Assembly (NCBI RefSeq): GCF_020509005.1
Contig: NC_063023.1
Coordinates: forward strand, 186,001-250,000
Source of the DNA: Fulvia fulva
Lineage: Eukaryota; Ascomycota; Dothideomycetes; Mycosphaerellales; Mycosphaerellaceae
DNA: 64,000 nucleotides
Direction: 5' to 3'
This document shows, piece after piece, positions 1 through 8,941 of this stretch (the first letter of the stretch is position 1; each line of letters begins with the position of its first letter). The translations under genes and the position numbers were made by a program. Under the pieces are notes generated by a model. That model saw only the letters and a list, made by a program, of their open reading frames with translations, made no database searches and had not been told where the DNA came from.

Positions 1-72
1 TCGTGCTATTAGTCAGTTGAAGATTGATCTCTTACTCCACTCCGCTGCCATCCACCCGTACCTGTTTCAACA
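1..72 (+). repeat. 3' end of the Copia-A 5' LTR
   Basis: Matches 5382-5453 with two mismatches and ends in ...TTTCAACA directly before the primer-binding site. The rest of this LTR lies left of the window. Confidence 0.93.
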
Positions 73-87
73 GGTTATAAGCCCGGG
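73..87 (+). other. Primer-binding site (half-tRNA iMet type)
   Basis: GGTTATAAGCCCGGG follows the LTR end without a gap. Its complement reads CCCGGGCTTATAACC, which resembles the anticodon arm of initiator tRNA-Met (...GGGCTCATAACC...). Copia of Drosophila is known to prime from an internal fragment of that tRNA rather than its 3' end. Two other Copia elements here carry the same site (49361-49375 and 63825-63839). The A at position 79, where the Copia-C copy has G, is a RIP-like transition. Confidence 0.7.
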
Positions 88-520
88 TTTGTGCAGGAAT
101 AAGAGCAACCTATATCAGTACAGGTTACTTGTATCCCTTGCTATCGTAGCAGAAAACATCTGGGAATCAGAAGTCTACCCCGTCTATCCTATCAAGGAGC
201 TTAGTTCGATACTAAGTGATAGGTAACCCAGACAAGGACTCTGTGCGGCTTACTCAAAGCCAATACCTTGAAGATACTCTGTAGGCAGAACTGCATCGAG
301 ATACTATCAAGAAGGACTTCAAGTAAGTCATTTGAAGCTCTGCTAGGAGAGACAGACCTGTGTCCTAGCCCCGAGACCTCACACCGCTCCTTCTTTACTT
401 TACCAAGCAGGCCTTGGTATCCACACCTACGAACTTTCCCATTCTACACTAGAAGCCTCAGCAGGATCTGAGCCACCACCTTGGAACATACACACCTTGT
501 TTCATTACATCCAATTTATT
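88..520 (+). other. Copia-A untranslated leader
   Basis: About 430 bp between the primer-binding site and the first ATG of gag. Short open frames occur but none resembles a known protein. This is the usual place for packaging and dimerisation signals, which I cannot identify from sequence alone. Confidence 0.6.
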
Positions 521-2893
521 ATGGATTCATACCAAGAGAAGACAGAGGAGAAGGGAGGCAAAATCCCAATTCTTGGGAGGGACAATTGGAAGAGATGGTT
601 CAACCTTCAGAGATACAAGATGGAGAGCCAATCAGCATTCTTTGCAATTGATGACCTAATGGAAGTGTCTTTTGACAACATCAAGGGCAAGACTCTGAAA
701 CTCCAAGAAGAGGCTACAACCAAAGAGATCCTCAATACGCCAACATGGACAAGACACAATGCAGTATGCAACTTCAGTATCCTTAGTAGGATCACAGAAG
801 AAGATGAATTTGAGCTTGAGGGCTCATGTGAATCTGGAAGAGCTGCTGAGAAGTGGGTGTATCTCTGGAACAAGTATAGCCAGGTGCTACCAACCCATGC
901 ACATGAGCTCACAAAGCAATTTGTGACCTTTGAGATGAGTGAAGAGTTCACCATCAGATCTGCATGGACACACCTGGTTTCTCTTGGAAAAAGGATTGCT
1001 GATGTTGACCCAGAGGGTCAGCATTACAGGAAAGCTGATGTGAGGATGACCCAGCTCTTAAGCTCACTGCCACCTGACTACCATGTAGCCAGGGATACTA
1101 TCATGGCTCAGCCAAAGATGGATCATGAAAGGACCTTAAAGATCCTTGAAGCTCAAGAAGCCAGGTTGGATCCCTCTAAGGCTGAGTATGGCATGGCAGC
1201 CACCTGGGTCAAGCCCTCAGGTCTAGCAAGACCACTCTCCTGCCTTCTCTGTGAGAAGGATCATCTGATCAAGGACTGCCCTAGTTTGCCTGAGGCAAGA
1301 AAGGTCCTTAGATCTCATTCCCAACCACCATCTTCCCAGAATACAACACATGTCAAGAAGAAGAGAACTCCACCACCCACTTCAAGGAGGACACCAAGAG
1401 AGAAGTCCTCTATGGAAGAACTTAAGAAAATGGTGAAGAAACTCAGCTCTGACATGCTGTCACTCCAGAAGAACCAGGCCCAGTCTTATACCTCTAAAGC
1501 AAAGAAGACTGGAAAAGGTTTCTCCGCCCAAGAGTCACCATGCAGCTCATCCCCAGAGACAATGTCTGATGATGATGAGTATGATGAAGTGGCTCACTCA
1601 ACTGCAGAAGTCCAAGGCAAGTTCCCCTCGTCAGAGTGGTTACTTGACTCCTGTGCTTCATCCCATATGACTGACCAAAGCTGCCTCTTTAGATCTATGA
1701 CTCCCTTGACAAGGAAGAAATGGATCAAAGTGGGAGGTGGGTTTTTATTGGCCACTCATATTGGGAATGCAGAGATGAGTGGGAGAGCTGGCAGAAAAGT
1801 TGTTTTGGAAGATGTCCTGCTTGTACCCAAGCTAGGAGTGAACCTGGTTTCATGGAACCAGTTTAGCAAGCAGTTTGGTGTGCAACCTCCATCATTTTCT
1901 CTTGTTTCCCCCTCTGGTGAGACTGTTGTCCAGACAAAGCTCCTTAGGGGGGTTCCATTCATTGATGAGATTTCTCCTCTCCTACAAGAACGGGCACATT
2001 ACTCATCATGTGCACCACCAATGGAGAATGCCTTTGTGACTGCTCAATCAGAGACCGACCTGAAGCAGTGGGAGCTTTGGCATAGAAGATTTGCACACTT
2101 TGGGAAGAATTTGCTCCAGAATCTTCACAAGGTAACAGACTTGAAAGAACCCATTCCTATCCCTAAGGATGGCTTTCACCAGTGCAGAGTATGCTCAATA
2201 GCAAAGATGAAGAAGTACAAAGGCAAAGTTACAGAGAGAAGACCTGAAAGACTTGCCCTTGTATCTATTGACATATGTGGCCCACTACCAATCTCAAGAC
2301 TAGGATTCAAATACTGGCTTGAGATTGTTGACAACTTCTCTAGGAAGAAGTGGACCTTTCCTCTTAGGAAAAGAGAAGATGCTCCAGTTGCTCTCCAGAA
2401 CTGGAAGATCAAAGCAGAGAGGAAATCATCAGCGCAGCTGAAAGCAGTAAGACTTGACAATGCAAAAGAACTTATTGCATTAGTGAAGCAGTGGGAGAAG
2501 GATTTGGGGATTGGGCTCGAGCCGACTGAGGCATACAACTCTCTACAGAATGGACCAGTTGAGAGGTCAATACAAACCTCAGAGGACTCTATAAGGGCAA
2601 TGCTTGAAGAGGCTAAAATGCCGGTTGAATTTTGGCCTGAAGCACTAGAGGCCCAAACTTATATGAGGAACAAACTGCCAAATGGCCCAGATTACGATGG
2701 GTTCAAGGTTTCACCAGATGAGGCTTTTGATGGTATCAAACCGACCATCAACCATTTGAAAGTTTGGGGATGCAAAGCTGTTGTCTATATGGACACAAGA
2801 TCCCAACCTCAATGGGCAAGAAGTGACAAGCTAATGAATAGGGGTAAAGAAGCAGTGTTTATTGGGTATGTTGAAAACACAGCTAAAGCCTAG
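521..2893 (+). CDS. Copia-A Gag-protease-integrase, ends at an in-frame TAG
   Basis: First part of a Copia gag-pol polyprotein, 790 residues from the ATG at 521; the frame also extends back to a TTG at 497, but the ATG is the more natural start. Residues 1-230 are a UBN2-type Gag. A CCHC zinc knuckle (C-x2-C-x3-H-x4-C) spans residues 241-253. The aspartic protease motif is D-S-C-A-S-S-H from residue 376, where Copia proteases usually have D-S-G-A; the Cys in place of Gly is odd. The GAG-pre-integrase HHCC zinc-binding region follows (WHRRFAH, then CRVC), then the integrase core with D584, D646 and E681, an intact D,D35E triad. The frame stops at TAG (2891-2893) but continues in the same frame downstream, so the element has one gag-pol split by a single nonsense codon. 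Confidence 0.92.
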   Translation: MDSYQEKTEEKGGKIPILGRDNWKRWFNLQRYKMESQSAFFAIDDLMEVSFDNIKGKTLKLQEEATTKEILNTPTWTRHNAVCNFSILSRITEEDEFELEGSCESGRAAEKWVYLWNKYSQVLPTHAHELTKQFVTFEMSEEFTIRSAWTHLVSLGKRIADVDPEGQHYRKADVRMTQLLSSLPPDYHVARDTIMAQPKMDHERTLKILEAQEARLDPSKAEYGMAATWVKPSGLARPLSCLLCEKDHLIKDCPSLPEARKVLRSHSQPPSSQNTTHVKKKRTPPPTSRRTPREKSSMEELKKMVKKLSSDMLSLQKNQAQSYTSKAKKTGKGFSAQESPCSSSPETMSDDDEYDEVAHSTAEVQGKFPSSEWLLDSCASSHMTDQSCLFRSMTPLTRKKWIKVGGGFLLATHIGNAEMSGRAGRKVVLEDVLLVPKLGVNLVSWNQFSKQFGVQPPSFSLVSPSGETVVQTKLLRGVPFIDEISPLLQERAHYSSCAPPMENAFVTAQSETDLKQWELWHRRFAHFGKNLLQNLHKVTDLKEPIPIPKDGFHQCRVCSIAKMKKYKGKVTERRPERLALVSIDICGPLPISRLGFKYWLEIVDNFSRKKWTFPLRKREDAPVALQNWKIKAERKSSAQLKAVRLDNAKELIALVKQWEKDLGIGLEPTEAYNSLQNGPVERSIQTSEDSIRAMLEEAKMPVEFWPEALEAQTYMRNKLPNGPDYDGFKVSPDEAFDGIKPTINHLKVWGCKAVVYMDTRSQPQWARSDKLMNRGKEAVFIGYVENTAKA

Positions 2894-2911
2894 CTCTTTT
2901 GGGAACCAGAC

Positions 2912-5152
2912 ATGAGAGCTGTTAAACAACACACACATGCAGACTTCTTTGAGGACCAGCCTGGAGGTGATATGGGTCTCAATGTTCCAACATTGAATCT
3001 ACCAAGCAGTGCACCAGCTAGGAAGCCCTTAGGAAGGCCGAGGAAGAACGTATCCTTAGGACAATCTACCTACCATTCAGGCGTCCATCAGAGCCCCCCC
3101 GAAATAGATCAGCCAATTGAGAGCCCTAAAGTCGCTCAGCCGAGAAAGCTGTTTGTGCAACTTCCCCAGCCTCCGGAGAACGTAGGGGAATTTCAGAAAA
3201 TCGATCAGCCAATTGAGAGAAGCTCCCTAGATCCCCAGGAAATAGACGTTACTAGGTCACAAGTGACGGTCCCTAAATCATCCCTTGGAAAGAGAAAGGC
3301 TGACTATGATGTTGAGGGCTATGACATGAAACAGAAAGCCCCAAGATCCATGGTCCCTAAGCCCGAACTAACCACTGAAGTGGGAGAAGCAATGGACCTC
3401 TCAGAGAACCTTGCTGCTTTTCACCAAGCTTTCTTTGCAGCCATGCAATCAGTGGACAGTTCAATACCATGGGATAGCGAATTCCTGGAAGAAGTTGAGG
3501 AAATGGCCTTTGCAGCAACTGTAGAAGCCATTGCATACAAGCAAGAGGTCCCAATTCCAAAATCCTACAAGGATGCTGTGAATGACAAGAAATGGGGACA
3601 TCTTTGGAAGGAAGCAATCCAAAAGGAACTAGATGCTCTACAGAGTAACAACACCTGGGAAAATTCTGTTCCACCAAAAGGAGCAAATCTGGTTACATCA
3701 AGATGGGTCTTTGATATTAAGAGAAGCATTAGTGGAGCTATTGAAAAGTTCAAGGCTAGACTAGTTGCAAGGGGCTTCTCACAGAAGTTTGGTGTTGACT
3801 TTATGGAGACATTTGCACCTACAGTAAGACAGGACACCCTTAGGGTGTTTATGGCTATTGTGTGTAAGAAGGATCTTCATCTTCACCAAGTGGATGTGAA
3901 CAATGCATTCACAGAAAGCACCCTCCATGAAGACATCTTCATGTTACCACCACCAGGAGTTGAGCTTCCACCAAACATGGTGTTCAAAATCCTCAAAAGC
4001 TTGTATGGACTTAAGCAAGCAGCTAGAGATTGGAATCAACTCTGTGTGTCAAAGCTCAGAGAGATTGGATTCACACAGTCAGAAGTGGATCCATGCCTAC
4101 TTATCCATAAGAAGAGGGAGATCATAATCCTTATACATGTGGATGACATTCCAATTGCTGCACCAAAGTTGACAGATGTTCTCTGGTTCAAAAGAGAACT
4201 TGGCAAGATCTTCAAGATCAAAGATCTAGGTGAACCTGAAAAGATCCTTGGCATGAGAGTCACAAGGGACAGGAAGAGAGGAATCCTGAAACTTGACCAA
4301 GGACACTTTGTTAGGGACAGCCTAGCCAAGATAGGAATGAACCATGAGAAGGCAGCACCTACACACTCACCCATGGACAGCTATGAGGCCCTCAAACCTT
4401 CAAGCCACATGGATGAGAGGTGTGACAAGGCAGAGTACCAGAGTATTAATGGTACTTGGATGTGGCCAGCAACAATCACAAGGCCAGACATTGCTTTTGC
4501 CCTAGGAAGGATGAGCTCATTTGTGAGTGACCTATCCACCTACCACATGAAGGCTTTGAAGAAGATCACTAGGTACCTAAGATCATACCCTGATCTAGGA
4601 CTTCAGTTCTCAAAGTCTGGAAAAGGACACCTTATTGGATACTGTGATTCTGATTATGCAATGGACAAAGCAGACAGAGTCTCAATCCTTGGGTATGTCT
4701 TCTTCCTCTGTGGGGCACCAGTTTCTTGGATGAGCAAGAAGCAAAAGTCTGTAGCAACATCCACAATGGAGGCTGAATACATGGCTATGAATGCATGTGC
4801 GAAGCAGTCCCAATTCCTAGCTTCACTGCTGAGGGAAATGGATTGTCCAGAGTTAGTGGGAGACTGTTCCCATCAACCAAGAATCACTGGAAACCAGGAG
4901 ACTGTATCAAATTTGAGACCAGTCCAATTAAGAGGTGACAATCAAGCTGCCCTCACCCTAGTGAAAGATGCACATGTTCATGACAAGTCGAAGCACATTG
5001 ACATTGCCTATAACGCTGTTAGGAAACTTTGGTGGAGGAGGCTTATTGCTGTTGAGTACACCCCAACCTCTGAGATGGTTGCAGACGGGTTTACAAAACC
5101 AAAGACTGGTCCACACTTCCAGAGGTTTGTAAGCCAGCTGAACCTGTCATAA
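2912..5152 (+). CDS. Copia-A reverse transcriptase-RNase H, downstream of the TAG
   Basis: Same frame as the upstream gag-pol part, with open codons from 2894; the first ATG is at 2912. About 180 residues form a proline-rich hinge between integrase and reverse transcriptase. The RVT_2 reverse transcriptase begins near residue 250 (SRWVFDIKR, then KARLVARGF.Q and DVNNAF). The catalytic box is HVDD at residues 409-412 (4136-4147), where most Copia elements have YVDD. Copia RNase H follows with its acidic and histidine motifs (DSDYA, TSTMEAEY, RGDNQAA, KHIDI) and the usual C-terminal TK block. All domains are complete, so the enzyme would probably be active if translated by stop readthrough or reinitiation. 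Whether it is translated cannot be told here. Confidence 0.92.
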   Translation: MRAVKQHTHADFFEDQPGGDMGLNVPTLNLPSSAPARKPLGRPRKNVSLGQSTYHSGVHQSPPEIDQPIESPKVAQPRKLFVQLPQPPENVGEFQKIDQPIERSSLDPQEIDVTRSQVTVPKSSLGKRKADYDVEGYDMKQKAPRSMVPKPELTTEVGEAMDLSENLAAFHQAFFAAMQSVDSSIPWDSEFLEEVEEMAFAATVEAIAYKQEVPIPKSYKDAVNDKKWGHLWKEAIQKELDALQSNNTWENSVPPKGANLVTSRWVFDIKRSISGAIEKFKARLVARGFSQKFGVDFMETFAPTVRQDTLRVFMAIVCKKDLHLHQVDVNNAFTESTLHEDIFMLPPPGVELPPNMVFKILKSLYGLKQAARDWNQLCVSKLREIGFTQSEVDPCLLIHKKREIIILIHVDDIPIAAPKLTDVLWFKRELGKIFKIKDLGEPEKILGMRVTRDRKRGILKLDQGHFVRDSLAKIGMNHEKAAPTHSPMDSYEALKPSSHMDERCDKAEYQSINGTWMWPATITRPDIAFALGRMSSFVSDLSTYHMKALKKITRYLRSYPDLGLQFSKSGKGHLIGYCDSDYAMDKADRVSILGYVFFLCGAPVSWMSKKQKSVATSTMEAEYMAMNACAKQSQFLASLLREMDCPELVGDCSHQPRITGNQETVSNLRPVQLRGDNQAALTLVKDAHVHDKSKHIDIAYNAVRKLWWRRLIAVEYTPTSEMVADGFTKPKTGPHFQRFVSQLNLS

Positions 5153-5206
5153 AAAGGTCCAAGTACTATTGATAGGAAGTGAGCAGACTGTAACCTCCCA
5201 TACGAG

Positions 5207-5217
5207 ATGAGTGGGAG
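5207..5217 (+). other. Polypurine tract of Copia-A
   Basis: Purine-rich ATGAGTGGGAG directly before the TGTTAAG start of the 3' LTR; it primes plus-strand DNA synthesis in LTR elements. Copia-B has a comparable tract (19394-19405, GTAGGAG before its LTR). Confidence 0.7.
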
Positions 5218-5453
5218 TGTTAAGATGTAGCATCTCAAAGGGAGTCAACAATCAGGAAGTGATCTGGCAGCCTGAGGCATCCACAATGACTCAGCTTGTA
5301 GGGAGATACCTTCTCTCCCCTTTAGCTTAGATAGACATCTAACACAATCAACATATTGGTTCCTGATATATTGCTGCATGCTCGTGCTATTAGTCAGTTG
5401 AAGATTGATCTCTTACTCCACTCCGCTGCTATCCACCCGTACCTATTTCAACA
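5218..5453 (+). repeat. Copia-A 3' LTR, 236 bp
   Basis: Starts TGTTAAGATG and ends TTTCAACA, the canonical TG...CA. Its last 72 bp repeat positions 1-72. The flank GTATC (5454-5458) would be the target duplication, but the matching 5' flank is outside the window. Confidence 0.93.
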
Positions 5454-6764
5454 GTATCCTTAACTAGGACACCTATAACTTCGACGAGATAGGGTTTATA
5501 ATAGGTGTCATTACGTCTTAGAGCGTCGTTACGGGTTCAGAAAGGCGTAGTGGAAAGAGGAAGGTCGTTTAATAGGGCAATAGAGAATGGGCAATAGTAA
5601 TTAAGACTATCTATATAGACGGAATAGCGCTCCTACCCTACGTTATCCTTATAGGCAAACAGCATATTAGTACCTAGTACTAAGACGGCAACTTGGGTCT
5701 AGACTAGACAATCGGGCTAATAGAGAACGGCTAGACTAACAATAAGTTCGGTATACGGTAGCTAGAGCATTTCTAGAAGTATACTATAGCTCGTACGACT
5801 AGGGTATAGAGACTACTTATTATCGATAGCTACGAGAGCTATAACTCGAAGGTATTCTAGAATCTGTATAAGGAATATAAGATCTTGGCCCTATATATAC
5901 TATCGCACGCCTCGTACTTACTCTAGCTATTAGATGTAGGTTACTATTCGCCTTTAAAGAAGGTATACGGTACTTAGCTCTCGGGCTTAGTACGCTAGCG
6001 TATTACTTATATCGATAAAGTAGAGTTTCTACGCGCCTTCCGGGCAGCCTATAACGCTATATTTAGACAGGAGAACATCCTATCGAGCTTTAGAGGCGCT
6101 GGTTTGGTTCTATTTAATCTATAGGCAGTGATAGACAAGCTTAATATTAAGCTACGTACGCTAACCCCTCTAGCTCCGGACTCTACCCCTTAGGAGTCGA
6201 AGACACTACGAACTACAAAAGAATTCGACTCTTAGTCGACACTAGTAACGAACAAAATGCGTGCCCGGGCAGGTTTATCGCTAAACTCGTTAAAGGAAGG
6301 GGTATATTAGCTTATAAAAGGGAGTAGAGAGATAGCGTATTAGATAGCTCTTATATAAAGCGAGATTAGTAAGCTACGTAAGTCTAACGAGGCCCTTATA
6401 TAGCAAAAAGTACGAAAGCGCAAGTATATTTAGTCTAGAGGGTCTCTAACCTTCGATAAGGCGTCGTAATTAATACCTCTAGAGGATACTAGGAGGTAGG
6501 AAGTAAGTAGAGAGTCGCTAGATAGTGTTCGGCTAGTACTAAGACTACGATGCTATAAGCAATATAGCGAGTCGGGGTATAACGTACGTACCTATTAAGT
6601 AGACTTACTAGATAGCGAAGAATCTAAAGAGGAATTGTCCTCCTAGTAACGATTCTATAGGATGTCGTCGTATTAAGATACCGTCGTAATCGAAGTAGAA
6701 GTAGTATAGTTCTTAGTAAAAGTAGCCCGCTCGGTAGTATAGCCCGCTCGGTAGCAAAGTACGT
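5454..6764 (+). pseudogene. pogo-a: RIPped pogo/Fot-like DDE transposase with right terminal repeat
   Basis: Read through its stops, the plus strand from about 5550 to 6200 follows the DDE_1 (pogo/Tigger/Fot) transposase order: a block like the NADGW..PPFVI..GKQH region near 5615, an LLIIDS.ES block holding a catalytic Asp near 5815, then a QLLDVGYYSPLKK-like block and an ENI..SFRGAGLV block near 6080-6110. The left part, with the HTH, is missing because Copia-A joins at 5453. The right terminus ...GCAAAGTACGT is followed by TA (6765-6766), the target dinucleotide expected for this superfamily. Pogo-b and pogo-c are further copies. Confidence 0.85.
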
Positions 6765-8506
6765 TATTCTTCCTCTTAGGTATATATCTCGTAGTCTTAT
6801 TCTTCGTGTTTATAATTCGTAGATTCGTATATTACTCCTTTAGCGCGACGGTACTAAAGAGCTAGGCATTTCCCTAAACGGGTAGTACTTCGATCTAGAG
6901 GGCTAGCGCGTCGGTTATAACGTTAAGAGCGATAGGTATCTCGCGGTTAACGTCGCCGGTACGCTACTTACCGCGGGAGTTATAAAGAATATATACGGGG
7001 TCGAGGCCGGTATATCTAGGTTTACGATAGCGGAAGTAGCGGCCTTACTAGCGTAGCTAGTCGTAGAGTTCGTCGGTAAGCTTAGGTAGTATAGTATAAC
7101 GCTAGGGGATAAGGCGTACGGCTAGGCTAGCGTTCTAGATACGCGTAGAGACCGTAAGCGTATTATTTATAGTAGGCGGCGCGACTCGTATTACTATACT
7201 AGCGCTCTATTATCTAGAGCCCTATTAGCCTTGTCCTTAACTACTACGACGCCCGTTACCGCCTTACTAGGCGTCCCTATCCTTATCCCTCTTACTATAT
7301 ATACTCTTTACGGTATTATATACCTCTTCCTTGTCTTTAGCGATACGAATAAACTGGCTAACGGGGTCTATAAGCTAGTAGTCCTCTATCTTCTTTATCT
7401 AGAACTCGTTTAGGGTAATCTATAGCTCGTACGACACTATAGACTTGCCGGCCTTAGCGCTAAGGCGGTAGTATTCGACGATATATTCGCTAAACTCCTA
7501 GCCGTACTTCTACTTTAGCTAGTATAGGTCGCGTCTAGCCTTAAGCTTAATGTCTCGAGGATTCTTACCGAAGTTATCGTCTAACTCGTCCTATATATCC
7601 TCGGGGCTTACCTATTCGTCGTTCTTAATAGCCGTACGGATACGGATAATATCTCTAGGGGTACCGAGAGTATAACGCTTAACGTAGTTAAAGATATTAA
7701 GGCAAGGTATTTATATAGTATATCGTACCGTAATAGAGTCCTTATAGCTCTCTTTCTAGTCGATATAGGAGAGCTCGCCTAAGTTATCGAACTCTTTAGG
7801 ATAGGGGAAACGTTAGTCGGTTTAGGCGGCGAATATTATAGTATTATTAGTACGGGCTACTAAGGGTACGAGAGAACCGGCGCGGGTAGTACGGTTATAG
7901 GTACGGGCCCGATAGCTACTACCTCCTAGAGTTTAAGAACAACGGGTCCCGGCTTAGGGGAATCCCTCTAGACTAGTAGTCTACTATTCCTACTACTACG
8001 GCTATTACTAGGGTCCTAACTACTTAGAAAAAGTAGGCGGGTGGTCTCGCTCGCTTAGTAAGGCGGTAAGCCGGGCTTATGTCTTAAGTTACGAGATCTT
8101 AGTGTCCTACTATATAATCTTAGCCTTAAGTTAGTCGACTTCGTCCTCTACTTACTCGAGATAGTTATTAGTAGTATTAATACGGCCTACTAGCTTATCG
8201 GTAATCCTCTTATAGTATTCCTTAGTTACGGTATCGCCTAAGGCTATTTATAGTATCTAGATACGGGCCTTAGCGTCTTCCTAGGATGTCTAATATGTTA
8301 TAGTACCGGCTTATATCTTATCTCGTTCGGTCGCTATATCCTATCGGTCTTCGAAGACGACATTATATTCTTCTTAGAGCTTCGTAAGTTTAGAGTCGAC
8401 TTGATCGCGTTCCTCGCGATAGCGTCGTACCTAGGCTCGAGAGTAGGCGAGTATAACCTTCTAGTAGGCGTACCTATCTATAGTGCTCTTAACTTTAAGA
8501 TATATA

Positions 8507-8861
8507 TGTTAGGAACCGCTGTACGTTATCCCAACCGGGCTTGGATCTTTGCAATGATGTCTCTGACTCGTTGAGAAGGTAGTGGTCCCAAACAGTATAT
8601 GGTGTATACTTGAAATGAGTTGAGCACGAGGCTCCTATCTACTTGCAAAAGAGCGTCGTCTATATAGTGCCGTGTCTTGGCGTAACTGATCAAACTGATC
8701 AGACTGATCACTGAGCATACTGATCAGACTGATCACTGAGTCATACTGATCAGACTGAGCGCTCAGTTGCCAAGGTCTCTGAGCTGATCAGTTTCGGATT
8801 CTCCCACTAGTGTCTAGGCATCGATTGGTTGGCTGGAGCTTCCCCAAACCGATCCGTAACA
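8507..8861 (-). repeat. 3' LTR of the gag-only element, 355 bp
   Basis: Same length and, by reading, same sequence as 10668-11022. It carries seven TGATCA palindromes, six of them in a ~26 bp tandem array at about 8684-8766, and a TATATA at 8661-8666. Read on the minus strand, the array lies just upstream of the TATATA. Confidence 0.95.
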
Positions 8862-8874
8862 CCATCCCCCTTCT
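8862..8874 (-). other. Polypurine tract of the gag-only element
   Basis: On the minus strand AGAAGGGGGATGG runs directly into the TGTTACGG start of the 3' LTR, which fixes the element's orientation. Confidence 0.8.
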
Positions 8875-8941
8875 AGCTTAGTTCCGTCCCGGAACTTCTC
8901 ACATAAGCCCGCTGTTCTTCATCGTTTGCCTGGGCATCGCA

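Larger units (their letters stand above)
1..5453 (+). mobile_element. Copia-A LTR retrotransposon, nearly intact, 5' LTR cut by window edge
   Basis: A Ty1/Copia element in the order 5' LTR (only its last 72 bp visible), tRNA primer-binding site, leader, gag-protease-integrase frame, reverse transcriptase-RNase H frame, polypurine tract, 3' LTR. It has normal CpA and TpG content, in sharp contrast to the RIPped DNA beginning at 5454, so it arrived late or escaped RIP. The 72 bp shared by the LTRs differ at two positions (C/T at 49 or 50, G/A near 64), both transitions. It joins pogo-a directly at 5453/5454. The integrase region resembles that of the RIPped Copia-B at 61550-61750 (matching residues around the YWL.I.DNFSRKK block), so the two are related families, but their LTRs differ apart from the last ~16 bp. 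Confidence 0.95.

Noticed and set aside
7231..7413. 60-residue hydrophobic frame, repeated at 24654-24836 on the other strand
   Set aside because: Antisense shadow of RIPped Gypsy-B gag in both copies; RIP creates TAG/TAA mainly in the sense frames, so the antisense stays open by chance.
8526..8711. 61-residue frame in both LTRs of the gag-only element (also 10687-10872)
   Set aside because: Lies inside the LTR across TATA and repeat array; no protein similarity seen.
8684..8766. Tandem repeat considered as CRISPR-like
   Set aside because: Only ~3 units with no unique spacers, inside an LTR of a eukaryotic retrotransposon.
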